From assembly GCF_000255295.1 (NCBI RefSeq), contig NC_017030.1, positions 8,096,328 to 8,160,327 of the forward strand: 64,000 bases of DNA, given 5' to 3'. The DNA is from Corallococcus coralloides DSM 2259 (GTDB taxonomy: Bacteria; Myxococcota; Myxococcia; Myxococcales; Myxococcaceae). Within the stretch, counting starts at the first letter, position 1. Every line of letters starts with the position of its first letter. Below are positions 8,669 through 16,461 of this stretch, piece after piece. The notes beneath the pieces are model-generated. The model was not told the origin of the DNA. It was given only the letters and a program-made list of their open reading frames with translations, and ran no database searches. The position numbers and the translations under genes are program-made.

Positions 8669-9292
8669 TCAGCCGCCGGACTGACGGCCTTCAATCGCGC
8701 ACAGGAGCACCGCCGCGGCGATTCCCAGACGCCGATCCAACCGGCGCTGCGTGTCCACGGAGAAGTCCAGGTCGATCTTCTGGATGAACGGGTTGAAGTG
8801 CTGCTTGAAGCTGAACACCTGATCGCTGCCCAGGGTCCCGGTGAAGGTCTGCGGGATGAGGTTGGTGAGGAAGCGCCGCACGAGCGCCAGCAGCATGCTG
8901 TCCTCCTCCACCTTGCCCACCTCCTGCCCGTCCGCGTCCAGGATGAGCCAGGTGTCGCGAAGGATGGAGCTCAGGGCCTTGCGGCGCAGCGCGCCCACGC
9001 GCTCTCCGGTCGCCGCGTCGGTGACGTCGTAGGTGGCGCCGAAGTCCAGGATGCTGCGGGCCTGGATGGTGATGAGCTCCTCCTGCATGTCCTCGCCGCT
9101 GTAGACGCGCAGGTCCTCCTTCAGCTTGAAGGCCTTCATCTTCGAGTAGAAGGCGACGTTGCCCGCCTCGTCGTAGATGTGGAACGCGCCGCCGAAGATC
9201 TTGAAGAACTTGCGGCGGAGCATGTAGCGGGGCTGGCCGAAGCGCCCGGAGGCAAGCTCACTCCGGGGACGGGTCTGGAGGGCGGAGGACAT
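8669..9292 (-). CDS. LURP-one-related / scramblase-like protein
   Basis: A 207-residue protein with the LURP-one-related (tubby-like beta-barrel) pattern: MLRRKFFKIFGGAFHIYDEAGN at the first strands, then repeated short strands such as SKMKAFKLKEDLRVY and ALRRKALSSILRDTW, and a hydrophobic C-terminal helix at about 185-200 (LGIAAAVLLCAIEG). The C-terminal helix resembles the membrane-attaching helix of tubby/scramblase-like folds. Bacterial members have no established function; binding to membrane lipids is a guess. It follows the gene at 9334 by 41 bases on the same strand. Confidence 0.7.
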   Translation of the reverse strand: MSSALQTRPRSELASGRFGQPRYMLRRKFFKIFGGAFHIYDEAGNVAFYSKMKAFKLKEDLRVYSGEDMQEELITIQARSILDFGATYDVTDAATGERVGALRRKALSSILRDTWLILDADGQEVGKVEEDSMLLALVRRFLTNLIPQTFTGTLGSDQVFSFKQHFNPFIQKIDLDFSVDTQRRLDRRLGIAAAVLLCAIEGRQSGG

Positions 9293-9333
9293 GACTCCCT
9301 CCCTAGCGCGAAGCGGCCCGCGGAGCCAGGGAC

Positions 9334-10137
9334 CTAGGGAATGCCCTGCTGCTGCTTGCTCTTCGCCACGAGCTCCTGGGCCTTGGCGTGGATGTTGTCG
9401 AACTGCGTGCGGTAGACGTCCGAGTGGCTCTTGCCCGTCTTCGCGTCCGGGACGTTCTGGCGCGCCCAGTAGCTGTCGAAGCTGGGGTCCGCGCCCTCCA
9501 GCCGCTTGCCGAACCGGTCCATCTCCTTGGGCCAGCCCTGGTTCTGGATGCCGTCCTTCATCACCTCATGGTGGCGCTTGATGCCGTCGTACTCGATGCG
9601 CTCCATGCTCTTGGCGAAGTTCTCCCGCCGGGCGTTCAGGTCCCCGCCGAAGGCCGGCTTGCCCAGCGCCGCGTTGACCTCGTTCTGGAAGGCGTCGCCC
9701 GTGACCTTGCTGAACTTCTTCTGCTGGGCCGCGTTCGTCATCTCGAAGGCCATGACGCCGGCGCGCTTGGGGCCCGTGAGGTCCGGCCGCAGGCCAATCT
9801 GCTTCGGGCCCGCGTAGAACATGCCGCCCTGGACCTGGTCCTTGGTGATGACGTTGAGGGTCTTGCCATCGGACGCCTGCGAGGCGTCGTTCGCCAGCGC
9901 CGCGTACTTCGGATTCTTCAGCATCTCCTCGTGCGCCATCTTGTCGTAGGCGGCGTGCATGGAGGGGTCCGTGGGCGGCTTCTGCACCTGCTGCTGCGGC
10001 AGGGTCTCCTGGGTCCGCTGCTTCTTCGCCGGGGGCCCTTCCGCCACCGGCTTGCGGATGGGCGAGGTGAGCTCGTCGTGCTTGCGCTTCGGCGGCAGCG
10101 AGGGGCCAGAGCCTGCTTTGAAGATGCCACGGGGCAT
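9334..10137 (-). CDS. Hypothetical protein with Pro/Gln-rich N-terminus
   Basis: The ATG at 10137 is chosen because AGGAG lies about nine bases before it, giving 267 residues rather than the longer open frame. Residues 1-75 are low-complexity and rich in Pro, Lys and Gln. The rest is mixed helical, with AFEMTNAAQQKKFSKV and FAKSMERIEYDGIKRHHEVM as the most protein-like blocks. A similar blend of MAFEM/NA and ERIEYDGI(K/R) segments occurs, as far as I recall, in domains found near secreted or polymorphic toxins, but I cannot name the family securely. No signal peptide or membrane span. It lies between the glutathione transferase and the LURP-one gene, all on the minus strand. Confidence 0.6.
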   Translation of the reverse strand: MPRGIFKAGSGPSLPPKRKHDELTSPIRKPVAEGPPAKKQRTQETLPQQQVQKPPTDPSMHAAYDKMAHEEMLKNPKYAALANDASQASDGKTLNVITKDQVQGGMFYAGPKQIGLRPDLTGPKRAGVMAFEMTNAAQQKKFSKVTGDAFQNEVNAALGKPAFGGDLNARRENFAKSMERIEYDGIKRHHEVMKDGIQNQGWPKEMDRFGKRLEGADPSFDSYWARQNVPDAKTGKSHSDVYRTQFDNIHAKAQELVAKSKQQQGIP

Positions 10138-10200
10138 GGGGAGCGCTCCTGGGAGGGGAAGCGCAGGATAGCGCGAAAGCCCCTGCCAGGACACGCCGCG

Positions 10201-10854
10201 TCATGCCTTGCGCCGCTCGTGCTGCTGGAAGGCTTCCATCTGCGCGGCCAGCGCGCGCTGGAACGCGGGCCGGGCCTCGCAGCGTTCCTTGTAGGCCTTG
10301 AGCGTGGGATGCGCGTCGAGCACCTCCGTGTGCCGCAGGATGCGCAGCACCGTGGTCATCATCAGGTCGCCCGCGGTGAAGCGGTCCTCCAGGTACTCGC
10401 GGTTCCCCAGCCACGTGGCCAGCTCGCCCAGGCGGTGGTGGATCTGCTTCTCCACGTCGGGCCGGCGGAGCTTCGCCCACGGGGCCTCCGCCGCGAACAG
10501 GTCGATCTCCGCGAGCTGCTGGAGGTGGATCTCCAGCGAGTTCAGCGCCGCGAACACCCACGTGAGCGCGCGCGCCCGGCCCGCCTCGTCCTTGGGGAAG
10601 AGCGCTTCGCTCTTCAACGCGATGTGGACCACGATGGCGCCGGACTCGAAGAGCGTCAGGCCGTCCTCCTGGAACACCGGCACCTGCCCGAAGGGCTGCT
10701 GCGCGCGGTAGTCCGCGGACTTCTGAATCTGGGGGTCGATGAGCCGCGCCTCGTAAGGCAGGCCCGCCTCCTCCAGCGCCCACCTCACCCGGAGGTCACG
10801 AACCACGCCCTGCGCGAACGGCGGCACCCACTTGAATGCACTGACGGTGATCAT
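10201..10854 (-). CDS. Glutathione S-transferase family protein
   Basis: A 217-residue protein with the two-domain transferase layout. The thioredoxin-like N-terminal domain reads RVRWALEEAGLPYEARLID, then QQPFGQVPVF with its cis-Pro and the glutathione-gamma-glutamyl-binding LFESGAIVVHI (Glu-Ser). An all-helical C-terminal domain contains the family capping motif EDRFTAGDLMMTTVL near 165-180. These enzymes conjugate glutathione or act in stress responses. The start MITVSAFKW at 10854 puts the first beta-strand at the N-terminus as expected; the longer open frame upstream is low-complexity. It is divergent from the SulP gene at 10998, with a perfect palindrome between them. Confidence 0.9.
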   Translation of the reverse strand: MITVSAFKWVPPFAQGVVRDLRVRWALEEAGLPYEARLIDPQIQKSADYRAQQPFGQVPVFQEDGLTLFESGAIVVHIALKSEALFPKDEAGRARALTWVFAALNSLEIHLQQLAEIDLFAAEAPWAKLRRPDVEKQIHHRLGELATWLGNREYLEDRFTAGDLMMTTVLRILRHTEVLDAHPTLKAYKERCEARPAFQRALAAQMEAFQQHERRKA

Positions 10855-10891
10855 GCCCGGCAGCCTCGCGCCACTCCGACAGGCATGACCA

Positions 10892-10907
10892 GCGTCATGC
10901 ATGACGC
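10892..10907. promoter_or_regulatory. 16-bp perfect palindrome, candidate operator
   Basis: GCGTCATGCATGACGC reads the same on both strands and lies between the divergent transferase (start 10854) and SulP (start 10998) genes. Its ATGAC half-site also appears just upstream at 10885-10889. Size and position fit a dimeric repressor or activator site serving either gene. No cognate regulator is encoded nearby. Confidence 0.4.
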
Positions 10908-10997
10908 ATGTCGCCGGAGTGACCGGCCGGATGCGCCGCTGGCTGCCCCTCTCCATGGGACGATGCTCCTGTCGGGTCGGGTGGCCACCTCACGCGC

Positions 10998-12911
10998 ATG
11001 GGCACCGCACGGAGCCACGCCTCATGGCTCACCCGCGTCAGTCCCTTCGCCGCTTCACTGAGGGGCTATGACAGGAGGCGGCTGAAGAAGGACGTGGTGG
11101 GGGCGCTCACGGTGACGGCGCTGCACATCCCGGAGGGCATGGCCTACGCGCAGCTGGCGGGGATGCCTCCGCAGGCGGCGCTGTACTCCACCCCGGCGGC
11201 GCTGGCGTTGTATGCGCTGTTCGGCAGCTCGCGGCAGCTCATCATCGCGGTGTCCGCCAGCGTGTCGGTGCTCTCCGCCGCCACGGTGGGCGCGATGGCG
11301 CAGCAGGGCACGCCGCGCTTCATGGCGCTCACGGCGGCGCTGGCGCTGATGGCGGGAGCGGTGGCCACGCTGGCGGGCGTGCTGAAGCTGGGCCGCGTCG
11401 CGCAGTTCTTCTCCTCCTCCGTGTTGAGCGGCTTCGTGTTCGGGCTGGCGCTCATCATCGCCATCAAGCAGGTGCCCAAGCTGCTGGGCATCGAGGGCGC
11501 GAAGGGCGGCTTCTTCGAGCGGCTGGGCTACCTCCTCACGCACCTGGGCCAGACGCATGCGCTGACGCTCGCGGTGGGGGCGGCGAGCATCGCGGCGCTG
11601 CTGCTCCTGGGGCGCGTGTCCCGGCGCATTCCGGCGGCGCTCGCGGTGTTGGTGCTGGGCATCGCGGTGTCGTCGCTGTTGCATCTGGATGCGAAGGGGG
11701 TGGCCATCGTGGGGCACATCCCCGCGGGCCTGGTGCCGCCCCAGCTTCCGGAGGTGGAGCTCGGCGACCTGGCGAAGCTGTTGCCGGGCGCGTGCGGCAT
11801 CGCGCTGGTGGCGTTCGCGGAGGCCATTGGCCCGGCGCGCATGTTCGCCGCGAAGCACGGCTACGAGGTGGACCCCAACCGCGAGCTGGTGGGCCTGGGC
11901 GCGGCGAACCTGGGCGGAGGTCTGTTCCGGGGCTTCAGCATGGGGTGCAGCCTGTCCAAGTCCGCCGCGAATGATCAGGCGGGGTCCACCACGCAGGTGT
12001 CCTCGCTGGTGACGGCGGGGCTGACGCTGCTGGTGGCTCTGTTCCTCACCGGCCTGTTCCGCACGCTGCCGGAGGCCACGCTGGGGGCCATCGTGGTGGT
12101 GGCCATCCTGGGGATGATGGACGTGAAGGAGCTGGTGCGGCTGGCGCGCCTGCGCCGCGCGGACTTCCTGGGAGCGGCGGTGGCGCTCGTGGGCGTGCTG
12201 GCCTTCGACGTGTTGCCCGGGCTGCTCATCGCGGTGGGCCTGTCGCTGTTCCTCACGGTGTACCGAGCCAGCCGGCCGCGCCTGAGCGAGCTGGGGCGGG
12301 TGCCGGGGACGCTGGACCTGGCGGCCACGCACCGAGAGGCCTCCGCCATCACCCTGCCCGGCCTGGAGGTCTTCCGGCCGGAGGAAGGGCTGTTCTTCGC
12401 CAACGCGACATCCCTGAGGGACGAGGTGCTGAAGCGCGTGGGCGACGCGAAGGTGCCGGTGCGCGAGGTGTTGCTGGACCTGGAGCTGACGGACGACCTG
12501 GACGTGCCGGGAGCGGACATGCTGGCGGGACTGCACGAGGACCTGTCGAACCGGGGCATCACCTTGTCACTGGCGCGCGTGCACGCACCGGCGCAGCGGC
12601 TGCTGGAGCGCACGGGCGTGCTGGCGAAGATGGGAAGGCAGAACGTGTATCCGCACGTGCGTGAAGGGGTGGAGGCGTGGATGGCGCGCCACGAATCCCA
12701 GGCCTGGCAGGAGTGGCGCCTCATCCAGGACGGTCTGTACCTGGTGCGCTCGCGCGTGGACGAAGCGGGCGCGCTGCTGCACGGAGAGGAGCGGCACCGG
12801 CAGGAGGACCTGCTCATCCGGCTGGATGAGGCGGACACGCGCATGCGCGAGCTGCTGCGGAACCTGCCGCATCCTCCGGCCGATGATGACTCGCGGGGGC
12901 CCGTGCACTGA
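10998..12911 (+). CDS. SulP-family anion transporter with STAS domain
   Basis: A 637-residue permease of the SLC26/SulP family (sulfate, bicarbonate or other anions). The N-terminal domain starts with the family signature DVVGALTVTALHIPEGMAYAQLAG and has 10-14 membrane segments; the conserved GLFRGFSMGCSLSKSAAN segment (about 310-327) belongs to the anion-binding half. A STAS domain follows at about 445-560 with EVLLDLELTDDLDVPGADML. About 70 extra residues after the STAS domain, rich in charged helix, are unusual. A second SulP lies at 20185. The substrate is not determinable; sulfate is plausible given the nearby sulfatases. Confidence 0.9.
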   Translation: MGTARSHASWLTRVSPFAASLRGYDRRRLKKDVVGALTVTALHIPEGMAYAQLAGMPPQAALYSTPAALALYALFGSSRQLIIAVSASVSVLSAATVGAMAQQGTPRFMALTAALALMAGAVATLAGVLKLGRVAQFFSSSVLSGFVFGLALIIAIKQVPKLLGIEGAKGGFFERLGYLLTHLGQTHALTLAVGAASIAALLLLGRVSRRIPAALAVLVLGIAVSSLLHLDAKGVAIVGHIPAGLVPPQLPEVELGDLAKLLPGACGIALVAFAEAIGPARMFAAKHGYEVDPNRELVGLGAANLGGGLFRGFSMGCSLSKSAANDQAGSTTQVSSLVTAGLTLLVALFLTGLFRTLPEATLGAIVVVAILGMMDVKELVRLARLRRADFLGAAVALVGVLAFDVLPGLLIAVGLSLFLTVYRASRPRLSELGRVPGTLDLAATHREASAITLPGLEVFRPEEGLFFANATSLRDEVLKRVGDAKVPVREVLLDLELTDDLDVPGADMLAGLHEDLSNRGITLSLARVHAPAQRLLERTGVLAKMGRQNVYPHVREGVEAWMARHESQAWQEWRLIQDGLYLVRSRVDEAGALLHGEERHRQEDLLIRLDEADTRMRELLRNLPHPPADDDSRGPVH

Positions 12912-12952
12912 GCGATAGGGCGGGCTGAGCCAAGCAGCTACGCTCCGAGCCA

Positions 12953-13856
12953 ATGCATCGCTATGTCGTCATCATGTTAGGAGCCCTGCTCTCTGCTTGC
13001 GCCACGACGCCCCAAACGGCCGCGACGGCCCGAGGTCCAGGTTTCTCGAATCTCCAACGGGCAGCGACACTGCCGTGGACCGATGAAGGGCGATGCGTCG
13101 TCAGAGAGGCAGCGCGTCCGTGGCCCACGGTCGTGGAGCGCTGTTTTCAGCGACTCGACCATGACCGGCTCCGGTTTCACGACACCACGGGACGCTGCAC
13201 CGTGGCCTCCGCGGACGCGGCTGCGCTGGGAATCGGGGTCTGCGTCCTGGCCGCACCTGAAATCGTCGTGGGGGCAGTGCTCATCATCGGCGCCGTGGTG
13301 GTCGCTGCCGCCATTCAGGAGGCACTGGACGCCTACGAGTTCCGCCAGCTGTATCCCGAGGAGACACGGGCTGTGCCAGAAACGCAGGTGGCCATCCAGC
13401 ATTCCCTGCCCAAACGAAAGCCTCAACCCCAACCCTCTGGACAGGATTGGTTTCCCCCCGTTCCTGGCGATCCCTCCGAGCGCGAGCGGAATCCGAACTG
13501 CCATCCCAGGCGGGTTCCACATCTGGGCGGCAATGACCTGCACAACAAATGTGCCGACCGGATTCCGCGGAACACCTTTTCCGGATGGGATGCACTCGTC
13601 GACGGCAAGAACTTCGATGGGCTTCAAGGCGCGACGCGCATGCTGTGGGAGGTCAAGACCAACGACATCGAGACCTACAGTCCGTTCGTTCGCCAGGCCG
13701 AGCTTCAGAAGCAGGTCGATGAGGCAAAACGTGAGCGCGCTCTCGCGGAAGCTTGCGGCTACCAGTTCTCCGATTGGCGTCCGTACTGAAGCCCACAAGA
13801 AGCTCCTCGAGGCTCTGCTGCCAGACTTCAACATCGTCCTCATGACGTGGTGCTGA
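12953..13856 (+). pseudogene. SitA-like/DUF6310-type lipoprotein with nuclease-like C-terminus, frameshifted
   Basis: The N-terminus is a lipoprotein signal with lipobox LLSAC (Cys16). A hydrophobic stretch follows at about 86-123, then a Pro-rich linker. The C-terminal block CHPRRVPHLGGNDLHNKCAD, KNFDGLQ and LWEVKTND has the spacing of a PD-(D/E)xK nuclease core (Asp, then Glu-x-Lys). After ACGYQFS the frame breaks near 13769-13775; reading one base on gives IGVRTEAHKKLLEALLPDFN and IVLMTWC, ending at 13856. The in-frame product stops at 13789 (278 residues). I recall this architecture as DUF6310, similar to SitA lipoprotein toxins passed between myxobacterial cells by TraAB-mediated outer-membrane exchange. 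Base composition looks less GC-rich than neighbours, suggesting acquisition. Confidence 0.6.
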
Positions 13857-13857
13857 C

Positions 13858-14610
13858 ATGACCGCCATGCACAACACCTTGACCGTGCGCATCCACGCGC
13901 CGGCCATGACAGGTGCCGACCATCGGCCCATGGAGATGGCCCTCGGAGTGGAACGCGCGCTTCCTGGCACACGCCTGGACTGGACGGTTTCCGATGAGCA
14001 GCAGCTCGTGAGGATTCCCCAACGAGACGCCTGGCTCGCCAAGGCCAGGAGCGGCGGCGGCTTTCAGCTTCTCTGCAACAATGATGAGAGTCGCCCCGTG
14101 ACACTCTTCGGCGTGGATGGGCCTGAAAGGCTCGGGCCTGGGGGCCATGCGTTGCTCGAGGTCCACGCCGAACTGCCTCTCGAAGCATCCAGTCTCGCCA
14201 CGGCCCTGCTGGAGAACGTCGCGGAAGCGGCTCATGGCTACTGGGGACATGCGACGCCATTCAACGCAGCCGTCCAGGTCTCACGGCAGGTCCGGGATCC
14301 GGTACGCAAGCCAGGCAGCCCTCCCCATGGACTTCCAGCGCTCAAACTCACAGAACAACTCCGTGCACCTGAAATCCCGCATTACCTCGGGTGGCTGAAC
14401 TACTGGTCTGAAGCAGCCGCGCAGGCCATCGGTTTCCCGGACGCTGCTCGCGACGCGGAGCTGTTGTCTCGCTCACGGCGCACGCCTTCTGGTGGCTGGG
14501 TGGTCCAGCTCACCGAGGCCCCGCTCGATTACGACAACCCCGAGCACCTTGAAGCACTCCGGCGGGCCTATGAGCGCTTCCCCGCCATTGGTGGGCGCGA
14601 CTCACGCTGA
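13858..14610 (+). CDS. DUF5953-like protein, putative partner/immunity of the upstream lipoprotein
   Basis: A 250-residue cytosolic-looking protein with no signal or membrane span. Blocks such as LGVERALPGTRLDWTVSDE, LGWLNYWSEAAAQAIGFPD and RRTPSGGWVVQLTEAPLDYD match what I remember of DUF5953, a family largely confined to myxobacteria. Its ATG starts immediately after the restored end of the upstream lipoprotein (stop at 13854-13856), so the two are transcriptionally and probably translationally coupled. Position directly behind a nuclease-like lipoprotein suggests an immunity protein; that is inference. Its frame is intact although the upstream gene is broken, as expected for a retained immunity gene. 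Confidence 0.65.
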   Translation: MTAMHNTLTVRIHAPAMTGADHRPMEMALGVERALPGTRLDWTVSDEQQLVRIPQRDAWLAKARSGGGFQLLCNNDESRPVTLFGVDGPERLGPGGHALLEVHAELPLEASSLATALLENVAEAAHGYWGHATPFNAAVQVSRQVRDPVRKPGSPPHGLPALKLTEQLRAPEIPHYLGWLNYWSEAAAQAIGFPDAARDAELLSRSRRTPSGGWVVQLTEAPLDYDNPEHLEALRRAYERFPAIGGRDSR

Positions 14611-14681
14611 GCCCCGGACCTGCCTCCTGGAACGATGCCCGGGCCGACTTCTGTACACACCTCGTGTCCAGGAGGTCGCGC

Positions 14682-16340
14682 ATGGCAAGCAAGGCGAAGC
14701 CCTCGGGCAATGGACACGGCAAGCAGGCGAAGCAGAAACCCAACATCCTGGTCATCTGGGGAGATGACATCGGCTTCTGGAACATCAGTGCCTACAACCA
14801 GGGGATGATGGGCTACCGCACGCCCAACATCGACCGCATCGCGAAGCAGGGCGCGATGATGACCGACTGCTACGGCCAGCAGAGCTGCACCGCGGGCCGC
14901 GCGGCGTTCATCACCGGTATGAATCCACTGCGCACGGGGCTCACCACCATTGGCATGCCCGGCGCCAAGTACGGCCTGCAGGACTCCGACCCCACCATCG
15001 CGGAGATGCTCAAGCCCCTGGGCTACACCTGCGGCCAGTTCGGCAAGAACCACCTGGGCGACTCCAATCCCTACCTGCCCACGAACCACGGCTTCGACGA
15101 GTTCTTCGGCAACCTCTACCACCTCAACGCGGAGAACGAGCCGGAGTGCCCGGACTACCCCAAGGACCCGTCCTTCAAGGCCCGCTTCGGGCCGCGCGGC
15201 GTGCTGCACAGCTGGGCCACGAACCGCAAGGACGTCACCGACGAGCCGCGCTGGGGCGTGGTGGGCAGCCAGCGCATCGAGGACACCGGCCCGCTCACCA
15301 CGAAGCGCATGGAGACGGTGGACGGTGAGTTCCTGAAGGGGTCGCTGGACTTCATGGAGCGCGCCGTGAAGGACGGCAAGCCGTTCTTCGTCTGGCACAA
15401 CACCACGCGCACGCACGTCTGGACGTTCCTCCAGAAGAAGTACCAGAACGCCACGGGCCACGGCCTCTACGCGGACGCGATGCGGGAGCTGGATGACATC
15501 GTCGGCGTGCTCCTGGACAAGCTGGAGGAGCTGGGCATCGCGGACAACACCCTGGTGGTCTTCTCCACCGACAACGGCGTGGAGAAGATGGGCTGGCCGG
15601 ACGGCGGCAACAGCCCGTTCCGCGGCGAGAAGGGCTCGACGTGGGAGGGCGGCGTGCGGGTGCCGTGCGTGGTGCGCTGGCCGGGCGTGGTGGAGCCGGG
15701 GCGCGTCATCAACGACATCTTCGCGCACGAGGACTGGATGCCCACGATGGTGGCAGCGGCGGGTGGCCCCACGGACCTGGTGGAGAAGTGCAAGCACGGC
15801 CACAAGGTGGGGAACAAGACCTTCCGGGTCCACCTGGACGGGTATGACCAGAGCGGGCTCCTGGCCGGCACGGAGGAGGGCCGCCGGAACGAGTTCATCT
15901 ACGTGCTCGACAGCGGCGACCTCGCGGCGGTCCGGTACAAGGACTGGAAGATCATCTTCAGCTACCAGGACGGCGAAGGCCCGGACATGTGGTTCAGCGG
16001 CAAGCGCTTCAATCCGGCGTGGCCCTACCTCATCAACCTGCGCTCGGATCCGTTCGAGTACGGCCCCCACTCCGGCCTGTACACGTCCTGGTACGGCCAG
16101 CGCATGTTCACGTTCGTCCCGGCGCAGATCCTGGTGAAGCAGTTCGCGGAGAGCCTCATCGAGTTCCTGCCCAGCCAGGCCCCGGGCAGCCTGAGCATCG
16201 GGCCGATGAAGGAGCGCGTGAAACAGCAGCTGGCGGAGGCGCGAAAGAAGAAGGCGGAGCCCAGCGTCGGCGACCAGGTCATGTCCCTGGCCAACGAGGT
16301 GGAGCACCTCATCCACCGCGTCCAGCAGTCGCACCAGTAG
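14682..16340 (+). CDS. Sulfatase (arylsulfatase family), cytosolic
   Basis: A 552-residue formylglycine-dependent sulfatase that hydrolyses sulfate esters. Residues seen: metal-binding Asp28-Asp29 (WGDDIGFWN), Cys69 in CTAGR (the residue oxidised to formylglycine), FGKNHLGD (Lys and His), HNTTRTH, STDNG and FRGEKGSTWEGG (Lys). The start is ATG 14682, six bases after AGGAGG; an upstream GTG at 14664 is less likely. The N-terminus is Lys/Gly-rich with no signal peptide, so the enzyme appears cytosolic. The activating enzyme lies 121 bases downstream, and a colinear paralogue is at 26514. Natural substrate unknown. Confidence 0.93.
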   Translation: MASKAKPSGNGHGKQAKQKPNILVIWGDDIGFWNISAYNQGMMGYRTPNIDRIAKQGAMMTDCYGQQSCTAGRAAFITGMNPLRTGLTTIGMPGAKYGLQDSDPTIAEMLKPLGYTCGQFGKNHLGDSNPYLPTNHGFDEFFGNLYHLNAENEPECPDYPKDPSFKARFGPRGVLHSWATNRKDVTDEPRWGVVGSQRIEDTGPLTTKRMETVDGEFLKGSLDFMERAVKDGKPFFVWHNTTRTHVWTFLQKKYQNATGHGLYADAMRELDDIVGVLLDKLEELGIADNTLVVFSTDNGVEKMGWPDGGNSPFRGEKGSTWEGGVRVPCVVRWPGVVEPGRVINDIFAHEDWMPTMVAAAGGPTDLVEKCKHGHKVGNKTFRVHLDGYDQSGLLAGTEEGRRNEFIYVLDSGDLAAVRYKDWKIIFSYQDGEGPDMWFSGKRFNPAWPYLINLRSDPFEYGPHSGLYTSWYGQRMFTFVPAQILVKQFAESLIEFLPSQAPGSLSIGPMKERVKQQLAEARKKKAEPSVGDQVMSLANEVEHLIHRVQQSHQ

Positions 16341-16351
16341 CCGTCCAGGCC

Positions 16352-16388
16352 GTCGGGCCGTGGAGCGCCCATTCCTCCACTGCCCGAC
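16352..16388 (+). terminator. Strong hairpin after the first sulfatase
   Basis: GTCGGGC-C-GTGGAG pairs with CTCCAC-T-GCCCGAC across a nine-base loop, thirteen base pairs with one internal mismatch, twelve bases after the sulfatase stop. No T-run follows, so it may be a terminator, mRNA-stabilising element or processing site between sulfatase and FGE genes. Confidence 0.45.
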
Positions 16389-16461
16389 ACCCTTCCTGTT
16401 CCCCGGTGCGAGTGTCATTCCCCGCGCCGGGCCGGATGTTCTCCGTTGGAGGCTTCAAGCC

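Noticed and set aside
14664-14681. GTG start for the first sulfatase
   Set aside because: The ATG at 14682 is preceded by AGGAGG at the right spacing.
14568-16418. Minus-strand 616-codon open frame
   Set aside because: Antisense to the sulfatase, whose motifs and ribosome site are convincing.
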